30,605 bases of DNA from a virus. The stretch is taken from the IMG/VR virus record IMGVR_UViG_3300042691_030836, positions 1-30,605 of that record. One strand, written 5' to 3'. Under the pieces are notes generated by a model. That model did not search any database. It had not been told where the DNA came from and worked only from the letters and a program-made list of their open reading frames with translations. The translations under genes and the position numbers were made by a program. Within the stretch, counting starts at the first letter, position 1, and every line of letters starts with the position of its first letter. Shown here piece by piece: positions 1 through 7,975 of the stretch.

Positions 1-2
1 TC

Positions 3-1604
3 GACCTCGAGCAGAGGATTAGGCTGCATTTCGGGATTGTGCGGCGGATGATTCTGGGGCCGAAGTCGAAGAGCCGTAACCTGTACCGGAGACTGGTGAC
101 TGAGCTTTCGGTTCTTTACCGCACGCCACCGAAGGTGACGAATCGTTATGGCGGCGCGGATGCTCTGCTAGGGCCGGATGGGATGTTGGCGAGATCCGGG
201 CTTTGGCCCCAGATGAGAAGCGTGCAAACGTTCGCGCTCGGGGTGCGCGAAGAAGCGGTGCGTGTCGAGTTCGACCCGATCAATGGCAGGCCTGCTTATC
301 GTCAGGTGCACGCGGATAATATGGTGGGCCGGTCGCGGGCGCTTGACCCCGGCGTCCCGGTCGAGATTCGGGAGTTGCGCTGGTACGAGCTCCCCGGGAT
401 GGGCGGGCGATGGGCATGGGATATCCTCTCGATCGAGGACCCCGACCGGCCCTTTTATCGGATCGAAGAGGTTCGAGGCGACGGCCGGGATGGTGAGGAC
501 ATCACCCGGCTAGTGCTGGGGCGGGACGTCAGTGGGGATGCGTATCCGTATCGGTGGACGCAGGGACCTCGACGGGGGATGCCGTTCCTCCCGTATGTGC
601 TGTACCATGCCGATATCTCGTCGCAGCTCTGGGACCCTTACGCGTGGATTGAACTGGCTGACGCGGCGCTCGATGTGGCTGCGGCTTGGACGTGGTGGGG
701 TCATCTGCTCTTCAAGGCTAGTTGGCCGCAAAGGTACGGGATCGACGTCTATGTCGAGGGTATGATCCCGGAGGAGACGGATGGAGGCCTCCGCACCGAG
801 ATGCCGGCGGACGCGTCGAGCCTTATTCACCTGCGGACTCGATCGGGCGCGGTAAACCCGCAGGTCGGCCAGTGGCAGCCGAGCGCGGATATTCTCAATA
901 CAGCGCAAGCTATCGGCCTCTTCGAGAGGGGGTGCAGCGATATCGCCGGGATTGACGCTGCACACATCGTTCGGGAATCGTCGGATGCCTGGTCGGGTGC
1001 GGCGTTGTCGATTTCGCGCGATGGAAAACGGGAGGCGCAAGCGCTGTATCAGCCGCAGTTTGAGCCTCGGGATGTCGAACTAATGGAAAAATCGGCGGCG
1101 TTGGTCAATCTATCGGAGACGCTCTCCGCTCCTCTCCCCGAGGAAGGATACCGCATCCTCTACGCGCCGATCGGACTGGCCTACCAGGAGCTCGAGAGCA
1201 GAAGGAAGCACCACACCGAGCTCATCACGCAGGGCCGGATGTCGCTGACCGAGGCGTATCAAGAGGAGCACCCCGGTCTAACCCTCGAGGAGGCACGCCG
1301 GGCGCTGGTCGATGCCCGGGTCGAGGCGCTGCGCATCGATTCCGAGGCCAAGGCGCAAGCGCAAGCCGAGGGCCTCATCCCAGCCGAGGCTGCGGCGCAA
1401 ACCGAATCCGAAGCAGAGGGCGAAGAGGAAGAGGTCGAGGAACCCGAGGAAGAGATGGACGAGGGGGATGAGGACGAATCCACGGATGAAGTCCCGATGG
1501 ACCAGGTGCACGCGCTAGTACTCGATGCGCTGGATGATGGCGATGTCGAGGCAGCCAAGCGGATTTTGCAAGGGAGCAAGTATGCCGTATCGTCCACCGA
1601 CTGA
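3..1604 (+). CDS. Portal protein (5' end outside window)
   Basis: This is probably the dodecameric portal ring at the capsid vertex, through which DNA is packaged and which joins head to tail. The first in-frame start is GTG at 39, but the frame stays open upstream to position 3 and no ribosome site precedes 39, so the true start may lie before the window. The N-terminal part (LYRRLVTELSVLYRTPPKV) resembles the start of many portal proteins, a helix followed by a Tyr-x-x-Pro-Pro turn. The C-terminus carries a strongly acidic stretch (residues about 458-485 counted from GTG 39) and then a short helical end. About 520 residues is normal for a portal. Its place directly before scaffold and capsid genes supports the call. 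It overlaps the next gene by 23 bases. The family is assigned from residue pattern and order, not from an alignment. Confidence 0.8.
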   Translation, partial: DLEQRIRLHFGIVRRMILGPKSKSRNLYRRLVTELSVLYRTPPKVTNRYGGADALLGPDGMLARSGLWPQMRSVQTFALGVREEAVRVEFDPINGRPAYRQVHADNMVGRSRALDPGVPVEIRELRWYELPGMGGRWAWDILSIEDPDRPFYRIEEVRGDGRDGEDITRLVLGRDVSGDAYPYRWTQGPRRGMPFLPYVLYHADISSQLWDPYAWIELADAALDVAAAWTWWGHLLFKASWPQRYGIDVYVEGMIPEETDGGLRTEMPADASSLIHLRTRSGAVNPQVGQWQPSADILNTAQAIGLFERGCSDIAGIDAAHIVRESSDAWSGAALSISRDGKREAQALYQPQFEPRDVELMEKSAALVNLSETLSAPLPEEGYRILYAPIGLAYQELESRRKHHTELITQGRMSLTEAYQEEHPGLTLEEARRALVDARVEALRIDSEAKAQAQAEGLIPAEAAAQTESEAEGEEEEVEEPEEEMDEGDEDESTDEVPMDQVHALVLDALDDGDVEAAKRILQGSKYAVSSTD

Positions 1605-1911
1605 GGTGCGGGAGGCGGCTCGACGTGGGCTCGAGCTGCGCGCCGAGCAGCCCCCATCGAATCGAGCGGGGACGGCGGTGGGTCTGGCTCGGGCGCGCGA
1701 TCTGTCGAATGGCGAGCGGATTTCAATCGCAGTCATCCGCCGGATGATTAGTTACTTCGCCCGGCACGAGGTGGATAAGCAGGGCGAGGGATGGGGGGTC
1801 GACTCCAAAGGCTACCAAGCGTGGTTACTTTGGGGTGGCGACCCCGGCCGGCGGTGGGCGAAAGCTATGTTAGAGCGGCACGAACGAGCAAAGGAGCGCA
1901 ATAATGAGTGA
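1582..1911 (+). CDS. Small conserved phage head-region protein
   Basis: This is a 109-residue protein of unknown function. The start at 1582 is chosen because AGGGAG (1571-1576) lies five bases upstream; an earlier in-frame start at 1525 lies deep inside the portal gene. The middle has the pattern GLARARDLSNGERISIAVIR followed by RMISYFARHE and, later, YQAWLLWGGDPGRRWA. I recognise this pattern as a small domain common in tailed phages, standing alone next to portal or capsid genes or fused to other proteins. Its biochemical role is not established to my knowledge. It overlaps the portal end by 23 bases and the scaffold start by 8, so translation is probably coupled. A structural or DNA-contacting role during head assembly is inference from position only. 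Confidence 0.75.
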   Translation: MPYRPPTEVREAARRGLELRAEQPPSNRAGTAVGLARARDLSNGERISIAVIRRMISYFARHEVDKQGEGWGVDSKGYQAWLLWGGDPGRRWAKAMLERHERAKERNNE

Positions 1912-2500
1912 TTACACCAAAGAGCAGTATGACGCACTCGCGAAAGAGCTCGCGACCTACAAAGCGCAAGCGTCGGTCGCGGAAAAGCTGGCAAATGAAA
2001 TCCAGCAAATCAAATCGCAGCTCGAGGGCCGGGACGCGGCGCACCAACGGGAGATGGCCTTTTTCCAGGCTGGGTTATCGGACCCGAGCGTGCGGGAGGT
2101 TTTCGGCTTGCATTTCGACCGGCAGGCCCAAGTCGAAGGCGGAATCAAAAACCCGTCGGATTGGCTGGCGGGGATGCGCGCCAAGCCCGAAGCGGTCCCC
2201 GCCGTGCTGGCTGCGCTCCTGCCTCGGGATGCGGGCAAGCCGTCGACTACGACCCCGTCAGCACCACAGGCCCCGAGCGCTCCCGCTGGCCAGTGGCTCC
2301 CGCAGCCGTCCGGAGCTGGGGTGCGCGCTGCCCCTGCTGCTGGGCCTGCGTACACTGCAGAGCAGGTGCAGGGCATGAGCCTGCAGGACTTCGCCCGCAA
2401 TTATGAGGCGATCGTCGGCAGTAATCCGGAGCTCAAATCGCAATTCAGCGCCCGGCTTCCTTGGGGTGGCACTAGCCCTACGGGTAAAGCGTCGAATTGA
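1904..2500 (+). CDS. Capsid scaffold-like protein
   Basis: This is probably the internal scaffold that guides capsid assembly and is then removed. The 198-residue product starts with a charged helical, coiled-coil-like segment (about residues 4-50), has a Pro/Ala/Ser-rich linker (about 110-150) and ends in a short helix-forming, basic tail. This layout is typical of phage scaffolds, which conserve shape more than sequence. AAGGAG at 1891-1896 lies seven bases before ATG 1904. It sits between the portal and the major capsid gene, the usual scaffold position. No protease gene was recognised nearby, so whether the scaffold is cleaved or leaves intact cannot be said. Confidence 0.7.
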   Translation: MSDYTKEQYDALAKELATYKAQASVAEKLANEIQQIKSQLEGRDAAHQREMAFFQAGLSDPSVREVFGLHFDRQAQVEGGIKNPSDWLAGMRAKPEAVPAVLAALLPRDAGKPSTTTPSAPQAPSAPAGQWLPQPSGAGVRAAPAAGPAYTAEQVQGMSLQDFARNYEAIVGSNPELKSQFSARLPWGGTSPTGKASN

Positions 2501-2502
2501 AT

Positions 2503-2531
2503 TTGACGGGGTATATCCCCACGTGTAACAA
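2503..2531 (+). promoter_or_regulatory. Putative promoter of the major capsid gene
   Basis: TTGACG (2503-2508) and TAACAA (2526-2531) are separated by 17 bases, which fits a sigma-70-type promoter with a good -35 and a weak -10 box. It lies in the only sizeable gap (2501-2572) of the head region, just before the most highly expressed phage protein. The spacer is occupied by the palindrome at 2508-2520, a position suited to repression. Inferred from pattern only. Confidence 0.4.
2508..2520. promoter_or_regulatory. Palindrome GGGGTATATCCCC, putative operator
   Basis: This is a perfect 13-base palindrome-like site (GGGG TATAT CCCC) between the putative -35 and -10 boxes of the capsid promoter. 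Twelve of its bases recur exactly at 23373-23384 in the divergent regulatory region. A longer relative, extended by CCCACGTG, occurs at 19422-19439 after the lysis genes. Recurrence at three transcription boundaries suggests a phage-specific regulator site. Confidence 0.45.
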
Positions 2532-2539
2532 TAAGCAAT

Positions 2540-2554
2540 GCCCCGTCGCGGGGC
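2540..2554 (+). promoter_or_regulatory. 5' leader hairpin of capsid mRNA
   Basis: GCCCCG TCG CGGGGC forms a six-pair GC stem with a three-base loop just upstream of the AGGAGG ribosome site (2561-2566). It has no following T run, so it is not a classical terminator. It may stabilise the capsid mRNA or tune read-through from the upstream genes. Confidence 0.4.
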
Positions 2555-2572
2555 GCAAATAGGAGGCCCCCC

Positions 2573-3496
2573 GTGGCAGACGAAATCCTCAGTGGTAGTG
2601 GCGGCGGTCAGAATATTCTCGTGTCGGCGGTCGCGTCCAAGATGGCGATGTTGCTGCTGGCGGATCGGGCGTCCTACCGGAATCATCCGGCGCTGGTGAA
2701 CCTCGGTGAAGACCTCATCGGGTCGACCACCGAGCAGTTTACGCAGTACGGTTTGGACGGCTATGACCTGATGAGCAGTGTGACCGAAATTCAGTCGGTA
2801 AGCAATCAGGCCCTGACCACGGCCAAGAAGACCGTCGCCCCGGCCCGGCATGCAATCGCGTATGATTATTCCGATTACATGGCCACCCTCGACCAGACCG
2901 GGCAGATCAATTCGCAGCGGTTGGCTCTGTCCATCGTCCAGTCCGCAAATATGACCTTTACCAATAACATGGCGAAGATGCTGGACGATTTCGCTACCAC
3001 TGTCGGGACCTCCGGTGTGGCCTACACTCACGATACCTTCCTCGCGGGTCAGTTCAAGCTTTTGCAGGCCAAGGTCCCCGGTCCGTACCTGCGAATCATG
3101 AAGCCGAAGCAGTTCACGGATTGGCAGGCGGATTTGGAGACCCGTGGTGGCGTCACTCAGTGGCGGGCCGCGTCCGAGGATATGCAGGCTTTGCGCGGGC
3201 TTGGGTTCCAGGGCTACTACAATAACATCGAGGTCGGGGTTTCCGACCAGGTGCAGTCCGCGAATGCGAATGCTGACTGGGCCGGCGGGATCTTCGGCCG
3301 TGGTGCCCTTGGGTTCAAGGAGCTTATGATTACCGCTCGTCCCGTCAGCGCATTCATTATCCTCGAGGCTGGCCCCGTGCGCGTCGAGGAGATTCGCGGC
3401 GGTCGCAGCGAGGAAACCGCCATCCGTGGCACCTACTACCACGCGTTTGTGGAGATTGAAGACCTCCGGGGCGTTACCGAAATCAGCGCCCAGTGA
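2573..3496 (+). CDS. Major capsid protein
   Basis: This is the likely main shell protein of the icosahedral head. The start codon is GTG, six bases after a perfect AGGAGG (2561-2566), a strong initiation site. The 307-residue product has a helical N-terminal part, a central mixed region and a C-terminal beta-rich part ending in TYYHAFVEIEDLRGV. This resembles the core and axial domains of HK97-fold capsid proteins, although I cannot prove the fold by eye. It has its own leader with a putative promoter, palindrome and hairpin, as expected for the most abundant virion protein. It follows the scaffold and precedes small head genes. No N-terminal delta domain or cleavage site is obvious, which fits use of the separate scaffold. 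Confidence 0.82.
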   Translation: MADEILSGSGGGQNILVSAVASKMAMLLLADRASYRNHPALVNLGEDLIGSTTEQFTQYGLDGYDLMSSVTEIQSVSNQALTTAKKTVAPARHAIAYDYSDYMATLDQTGQINSQRLALSIVQSANMTFTNNMAKMLDDFATTVGTSGVAYTHDTFLAGQFKLLQAKVPGPYLRIMKPKQFTDWQADLETRGGVTQWRAASEDMQALRGLGFQGYYNNIEVGVSDQVQSANANADWAGGIFGRGALGFKELMITARPVSAFIILEAGPVRVEEIRGGRSEETAIRGTYYHAFVEIEDLRGVTEISAQ

Positions 3497-3525
3497 GCCG
3501 AATCACCTGATAGGAGAAGCGCACC

Positions 3526-4257
3526 ATGCCCGTTGTTGGACAATCTGCGGCTAGTCCGCCACCATCGCAACCCCCGGGAGGGGGCAGGGAACCGAAAGCA
3601 AGCCGGCGAGCGCTCGAGATTTCGACGCTTGACACCAAGCATGATTTCGTTTTCATCTGCCATCCGCTGCGGTGGGATGTCTACCTCACGGAGCAGGGTG
3701 CGGAGATTCTCCCCGCGATTACTGAGTTGGAATTCCAACCCGGTCTTGCGGGCGTTCTTCCCGTCAAAGGTGAAATGAACGGCGACCCATCCTATGCGAT
3801 CACCGCGAAAGTGAGCAAGGGGTGGGTCGTCGTCCCCGAGGATTTCGAGGTGACCGCGTTTGGTGAGCGTCGGCGCGGGTATCGCCACGTGTACGACGGT
3901 CGCGGTGGTCCTGATTCGCACGTATGCTCGGTATGGCAGCGTCCATACCAGGTGGGCGGTCAGGCATTCGTCCAGCGGGATGAAGCAGGATTCCTGCAAT
4001 TCCTGCGGGACATTGCCGCTAAAATTATGCCGCCGATTGACCCGAATGCGCGCCGAGCCCTTGAGAGCAAGCTCCGGGAGATGCACCGGACGGCGGCGAG
4101 CGCTCGCAGCAAAAGCTATATGGCGGAATCGGTGGCCGAATTGCTCGAGCGCAAGCTGGTCGCATTCGCTCGCCCCGATATCGCGGCCCCGTCGACCCGC
4201 GCCGGCCGGGCCCCGAAGGCTGCTCCACGTGCGACTCCGGGGGATGAGGATGCCTGA
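3526..4257 (+). CDS. Head-region protein of unknown function
   Basis: This is a 243-residue protein following the major capsid gene, with AGGAG just upstream of ATG 3526. The first 30 residues are Pro/Gly/Ser-rich and probably flexible. Residues about 35-150 form a mixed alpha/beta region with aromatic-rich strands (FICHPLRWDVYLTEQGAEIL). The last third is helical and basic with an Ala/Pro/Arg-rich tail. I do not recognise a family. Position between capsid and connector genes suggests a minor head or head-completion protein. It overlaps the next small gene by eight bases. Confidence 0.7.
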   Translation: MPVVGQSAASPPPSQPPGGGREPKASRRALEISTLDTKHDFVFICHPLRWDVYLTEQGAEILPAITELEFQPGLAGVLPVKGEMNGDPSYAITAKVSKGWVVVPEDFEVTAFGERRRGYRHVYDGRGGPDSHVCSVWQRPYQVGGQAFVQRDEAGFLQFLRDIAAKIMPPIDPNARRALESKLREMHRTAASARSKSYMAESVAELLERKLVAFARPDIAAPSTRAGRAPKAAPRATPGDEDA

Positions 4258-4405
4258 GATCGAGCAATATCGGGCGGAAATCGAAGAGGCTAACCGGGCA
4301 GCCAAAGAGGCTATCCGCGCCCAGCTTATCGCGGCGGCTAGTTCGGTGGTAGAGGCGGATGTCATCGAGCCCGTAGCGGTCGTGGAGTCGCCCGATGTCG
4401 AGTGA
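4250..4405 (+). CDS. Small coiled-coil protein in head operon
   Basis: This is a 51-residue ORF starting at ATG 4250, seven bases after GGGGG; ATG 4244 in the same frame is an alternative. The product is mostly one helix (EIEQYRAEIEEANRAAKEAI) with a Val/Glu-rich end. It overlaps the upstream gene by 8 bases and the downstream gene by 11, so it sits in a tightly coupled series. Codon choice matches its neighbours. Function is unknown. Confidence 0.55.
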   Translation: MPEIEQYRAEIEEANRAAKEAIRAQLIAAASSVVEADVIEPVAVVESPDVE

Positions 4406-4700
4406 CCCTCGTCCTCTGTCGAGCTGGGGGACGCGGGGACCTCCTTGGCGCGCCGCTGACCCGGCCCGGCCTCGACAACTTGATGAATTTCCCTCGCTCG
4501 AGGCCTCGATGGGCGCGGTGCGCCGTGGAGGGGATGGTGAGCTCCCCGGCGTCCGAGCCACCATGGACGAATTGATGGCGCAAGAGGTGGGCGGGGGGTG
4601 CCGGTCCGATGTGGCCAGGGCCCAGGTCCAACGAATTGCAGAGAGTTACGACCGCGACGTGCGAATTGGACGCGACCCTTACCCGATTCGGAGGGACTAA
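4395..4700 (+). CDS. Small head-region protein, unknown
   Basis: This is a 101-residue protein overlapping the previous gene by 11 bases and ending two bases before the next start. The N-terminal half is rich in Arg, Pro, Ser and Gly (disordered). The C-terminal half is helical (DELMAQEVGGG, VARAQVQRIAESYDRDVRI). It has no recognisable family. Co-directional packing in the head operon supports a real gene and a minor virion or assembly role. Confidence 0.55.
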   Translation: MSSDPRPLSSWGTRGPPWRAADPARPRQLDEFPSLEASMGAVRRGGDGELPGVRATMDELMAQEVGGGCRSDVARAQVQRIAESYDRDVRIGRDPYPIRRD

Positions 4701-4702
4701 TT

Positions 4703-5137
4703 ATGGCCAGTGAATTGATTGAAAAGGCGCTCGGCTACGGCCTGAAACATGTGGTGTGGCGGGTCGGGACGGCGGACCTTGTCGCTTCGGCGGCGGCAGC
4801 CAACGTCAATGTCGCGGTTTTGCCCGCTAAAGCGGTGGTCCTCTCGGCGTGGTACGACTTGGTCACGGTGTTTACGTCGGCGTCAATTACCGGCCTCACC
4901 TGTCAGGTCGGAGTGTCGGCCGATACTGACGCGTATGTGACTGCGGGCGAATTGCTTTCCGGGCCTCCCACCGCTGGCCGGCGGGAAATCAAGGGAGCGT
5001 GGATCGACGGCGATGCGCGCACGGTGCTTGCCCGATTCACGGCGACCGGGGGGAACCTCGGTAACGGGACCGCATCGAATCTGACTGCGGGCAAGGTCGA
5101 TATCCACGTGATCTACACCGTCGCGAAGGACGCGTAA
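4703..5137 (+). CDS. Putative head decoration / structural protein
   Basis: This is a 144-residue protein starting at ATG 4703, eight bases after GGAGGG; longer in-frame versions start inside the upstream gene and are unlikely. After a short helix the sequence is beta-rich, with small and hydroxylated residues alternating with hydrophobic ones (VNVAVLPAKAVVLSAWYDLV, VDIHVIYTV). That composition is typical of beta-sandwich decoration or minor structural proteins. No enzyme motif is seen. The next gene has a similar composition, so both may be exposed capsid components. Assignment rests on composition and position. Confidence 0.6.
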   Translation: MASELIEKALGYGLKHVVWRVGTADLVASAAAANVNVAVLPAKAVVLSAWYDLVTVFTSASITGLTCQVGVSADTDAYVTAGELLSGPPTAGRREIKGAWIDGDARTVLARFTATGGNLGNGTASNLTAGKVDIHVIYTVAKDA

Positions 5138-5138
5138 T

Positions 5139-5660
5139 ATGCCTACTTCACTCCGCACGAATATGCACCTTGAGTTGTCGGCTATCCTGGACGCGGGGAT
5201 CTCCGGGGTAAACGCACAGGCACAGGTCGGCATCGGCGCGCTCTCCGAAACCGTTTCGTGGACCGACGGGAACGGCTCGGGGCAGGCAAATCGAATCTAT
5301 TACGCTGAACGCACGCTGACTGCGGGCTCGAACGAAACCCTCGACTTGGCCGGCGTCCTGACGGATGTTTACGGTAACACTCTCACCTTCGCGAAGGTGC
5401 TGGTAATCGCCGTAAAGAATGTGGGGACGGTGGCTAGCCGGATTGAGTTTGGCCCCAATTCTTCTAATGGATTCGGGACCAATACGTTCTTCGGGGGGTC
5501 CACCCATCGAGTGAGCGTTAATATCAATTCGGGCGTAGCCGTCCTCTACGCTCCTGCGGGCGCGACCGTCACGGCGGGGACTGGCGATTTGCTGTACGTG
5601 GAAAACATGAGCGGGGTCAACGCGGCGACCTACCGGATCGCCATCCTCGGGACGACCTGA
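5139..5660 (+). CDS. Putative beta-rich structural protein
   Basis: This is a 173-residue protein starting one base after the previous stop. It is dominated by beta-strand-forming segments and small residues (ETLDLAGVLTDVYGNTLTFA, VLYAPAGATVTAGTGDLLYV) and has one cysteine-free fold-sized domain. The pattern resembles virion surface or minor capsid proteins found as single genes in environmental phage genomes. No enzymatic motif is visible. The ribosome site is weak (GAAGGA about eight bases upstream), so translation may be coupled to the upstream gene. Confidence 0.6.
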   Translation: MPTSLRTNMHLELSAILDAGISGVNAQAQVGIGALSETVSWTDGNGSGQANRIYYAERTLTAGSNETLDLAGVLTDVYGNTLTFAKVLVIAVKNVGTVASRIEFGPNSSNGFGTNTFFGGSTHRVSVNINSGVAVLYAPAGATVTAGTGDLLYVENMSGVNAATYRIAILGTT

Positions 5661-5661
5661 C

Positions 5662-6450
5662 ATGCCTGTCACCCGCACCGATTACGCTCCGGGCGCTGAG
5701 ATCCCTGATTGCCTGCAGAAGGATTTGAATTCGATCATTTCCTTCCCGGTCTATCGGGATGACGCGGTTGTGGCCGTAACCGCTGCGGGCTCCTCGTTTT
5801 CGATGCGCCGGCCTGATGGGTCGCTGCTCATCACTGGCCGGGCGGTGTCGGTGGTCGGTGGCGTCCCCCAGGTCACGATTACGTCAGCGGATGTCACCAA
5901 CGAACCGTATCAAATGGGGTATCGTGGGGAGTGGACGCTGGTAATCAGCGGAACCACGTACACCTATCGGAACGAAATCGGAATCGTCCGGTATGCCCCC
6001 ACCCTTCCGATCAGTGACAGGAATCTCACTGGACGGCATTCTAAGATCGACACTTGGCTAGCCGGGACGGGTCAGTCTACGTGGCAGGCTTGGATCGATC
6101 TGACCTGGTCCGAGTGTCAGCGGTGGCTGATTCAAAAAGGCAACCGTGCCCACCTAATCGTGCAGTCTTCGGATTTGGTCGATTTGATGCGCGTTTGGAC
6201 GATGAGGAATATCCTCATGGATATCCTTTCCAGCCAAAACGGCGAACGGTTCCGCGATTTGTTTGAGGAATACAAGCGGCAGCTATCGGAGTTTCAGTCG
6301 ACGCTTTCGTTCGCTTATGCCCACGATGACGATGTAGTCCCCGATGATCAACGCAGGGCGGCGACTCCGGTTGTTTTTCTGGGCACCTCGGGGATGTTGG
6401 ACCGCTGGAATCGGGGCTTTGGCTGGAATCCTGACCCGTGGGATCCGTGA
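5662..6450 (+). CDS. Connector-region protein with beta N-domain
   Basis: This is a 262-residue protein. Residues about 15-115 form a beta-rich domain with a Gly-Ser-Ser-Phe-Ser-Met strand pattern and an EWTLVISGTTYTY strand near its end, loosely like immunoglobulin-type or BppU-N-type beta domains. Residues about 125-225 are helical, with repeated Trp and Leu (WQAWIDLTWSECQRWLI). The tail ends with Trp- and Pro-rich residues. It stands where head-tail connector genes normally lie, between capsid accessory genes and the tail terminator and tube genes. Its stop TGA overlaps the next ATG (TGATG). The specific function is not recognised. Confidence 0.6.
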   Translation: MPVTRTDYAPGAEIPDCLQKDLNSIISFPVYRDDAVVAVTAAGSSFSMRRPDGSLLITGRAVSVVGGVPQVTITSADVTNEPYQMGYRGEWTLVISGTTYTYRNEIGIVRYAPTLPISDRNLTGRHSKIDTWLAGTGQSTWQAWIDLTWSECQRWLIQKGNRAHLIVQSSDLVDLMRVWTMRNILMDILSSQNGERFRDLFEEYKRQLSEFQSTLSFAYAHDDDVVPDDQRRAATPVVFLGTSGMLDRWNRGFGWNPDPWDP

Positions 6451-6953
6451 TGCTGCCGATGCTCCCGGATGAGGTCCATCAAATCATCACGAATCGAATT
6501 GCGGCCCTCGTCCCTACCGACGGATACTCGAGCGATTCCGCGCTTGGGTATGCCCATTCGGCGCAGGATGCATGGCGGCAGGTGACCGAGCCCCTCATTC
6601 CGGAGTCAGCGCCGTCGACGCTGGCTCACTTGGCGTTCTTCCTGGATGATCGCACGTGGGACAATACTGACGGGATGTTGGCCACCGATGAGTTGCTGAT
6701 CTCGAATCTCGTCACTGTGCGGTGGCTCTACCAAATGCGACCCCACGATATGGTCCGCGATTGGCGAGCCTCGGGCCGGGCGGCGGCGCACTTACTGGCG
6801 TGGCTGCGTGCGGATGGGTGGTCGGCGGAAATCAACATCCACCCCGAGGTAGGCCAGCTCCTGCTACGCACTCCCGCAGGTGGAGGGGAGTGGTTGGCGT
6901 GTGAGCTGCGACTGCGCGTTTACTATGCTTTGTCATCCTATATCCCTGCATAA
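6450..6953 (+). CDS. Putative tail terminator / head-tail joining protein
   Basis: This is a 167-residue protein starting at ATG 6450 within a TGATG overlap. Upstream in-frame GTG codons at 6438 and 6447 are alternatives. The product begins with a helical part, has a central helix pair, and ends with strands suggestive of a beta edge (GQLLLRTPAGGG, CELRLRVYYALSSY). The size and the position immediately before the major tail protein match tail-terminator or tail-completion proteins of the gpU/HK97-gp10 structural group. That is inference from order and shape, since no signature motif is present. Confidence 0.5.
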   Translation: MLPMLPDEVHQIITNRIAALVPTDGYSSDSALGYAHSAQDAWRQVTEPLIPESAPSTLAHLAFFLDDRTWDNTDGMLATDELLISNLVTVRWLYQMRPHDMVRDWRASGRAAAHLLAWLRADGWSAEINIHPEVGQLLLRTPAGGGEWLACELRLRVYYALSSYIPA

Positions 6954-6962
6954 GGAGGCCCC

Positions 6963-7460
6963 ATGGCCGTCGTAACCTCAAAGCTCGTCGCCAGTATCAT
7001 CGGCTCGGATGCCTCCGGGACGCCCGTAAACTACACTTTCGGCCCATTCCCCGGGAATATGGACCTCTCCCTCGAGGGCCTGCAGGCTGGCCAGGTCGAG
7101 GGTATCGCCGTGCTTTCGAACGGCACCTTTTTGGAAATGGTGGAGGGGGACGACGTCCCTGTGACGTTCAGCATTACTCTGCTGCATGACGGCAAGCTGA
7201 TCGATAATTCGACCGGAAAGCCGCTGAATATGGCGCTCAATCTCGGGACCTACGCCAGCGGAACCACCAAAGACCCGGGTGGGCTGGTGTGGTCCGTGGA
7301 TGTCGTCGTCACGATGACCCGTTCCGGGGTGTCGTCTACGATCACCCTGCGTAATTGCCGGCTGACTGCTTCTTTCGCCACCGCGAAGGAGGGCAACACC
7401 ATCAGCCTGTCGGGCACTGCCTATGGGACTGGCACCCTTCGCCCCGTGACGATCGCCTGA
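6963..7460 (+). CDS. Major tail tube protein
   Basis: This is probably the protein that stacks in rings to form the tail tube. ATG 6963 follows AAGGAGG with a short C-rich spacer, a strong ribosome site as expected for an abundant virion protein. The 165-residue product is beta-rich and ends in a segment (NCRLTASFATAKEGNTISLS) typical of tail-tube proteins, which finish with a strand pair and a Gly-rich turn. It lies just before the chaperone frameshift pair and the tape-measure gene, the classical order. Size fits siphovirus tube proteins. The fold itself needs structure prediction. Confidence 0.78.
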   Translation: MAVVTSKLVASIIGSDASGTPVNYTFGPFPGNMDLSLEGLQAGQVEGIAVLSNGTFLEMVEGDDVPVTFSITLLHDGKLIDNSTGKPLNMALNLGTYASGTTKDPGGLVWSVDVVVTMTRSGVSSTITLRNCRLTASFATAKEGNTISLSGTAYGTGTLRPVTIA

Positions 7461-7495
7461 TTCGATTAGAGTAAAGATTTTACGTGGAGAAGCGC

Positions 7496-7975
7496 ATGGA
7501 ATCCATCACCGTCGGACGCCGGGTAATCCCCATCGTCCCCCCCGATAGACTCGACATCGTCGCCTTGCTCGAGGCGTTCATCGCGGCTAGGAGCAAGCCC
7601 GCAGCGCTCGTCCGCCTGCGACTAGCAGCTATCGGGCTCGGGTGGTGGGCGGCAGTGGACTCCATGCCTGACCGGACCCCAGCAGACAAGGCAGAGCGAG
7701 CTGGGGCGAGGCCTCCGTTTGCCCGGCTCGAGGAGGTTGACTGCGACCTGTTGATCCTCGGGCGTCGGGTGGGGCAGGCCCTCGGGGATGACGCGGTCGA
7801 GGCCCGGGTCGAGGGTGACAGGCTGGCGGCGGATTGGTTCCGCCTGGTCCTCCCGTCGGATTCGGCGAGGGAGAATGCCCGGGGAAACTCCGAGGGGAGG
7901 GCGGTCGCTGGTGGCGCTACCTCCTCCGACTCGGGAGCCAGCATTACCGCGACCCCTTCGCCTGCTTCGAGCTAG
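7496..7975 (+). CDS. Tail assembly chaperone, gpG-like
   Basis: This is a 159-residue protein between the tail tube and tape-measure genes, the position of lambda gpG. ATG 7496 is chosen because GGAGA (7486-7490) lies five bases upstream; GTG 7484 is an in-frame alternative. The N-terminal part is compact and helical (ALLEAFIAARSKPAALVRLR, GLGWWAAVDSMPDRT). The last 28 residues, after the slippery site at 7882-7888, are Ser/Ala/Thr-rich and poorly structured, as expected where a frameshift gives the other, functional end. These chaperones bind the tape measure and recruit tube protein, and are absent from virions. The longer product is annotated separately. Confidence 0.8.
   Translation: MESITVGRRVIPIVPPDRLDIVALLEAFIAARSKPAALVRLRLAAIGLGWWAAVDSMPDRTPADKAERAGARPPFARLEEVDCDLLILGRRVGQALGDDAVEARVEGDRLAADWFRLVLPSDSARENARGNSEGRAVAGGATSSDSGASITATPSPASS

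Noticed and set aside
2258-3442. 394-codon leftward frame opposite the scaffold and capsid genes
   Set aside because: It is long only because GC-rich codons leave few stops on the reverse strand. The forward frame has a clear ribosome site and capsid-like product.
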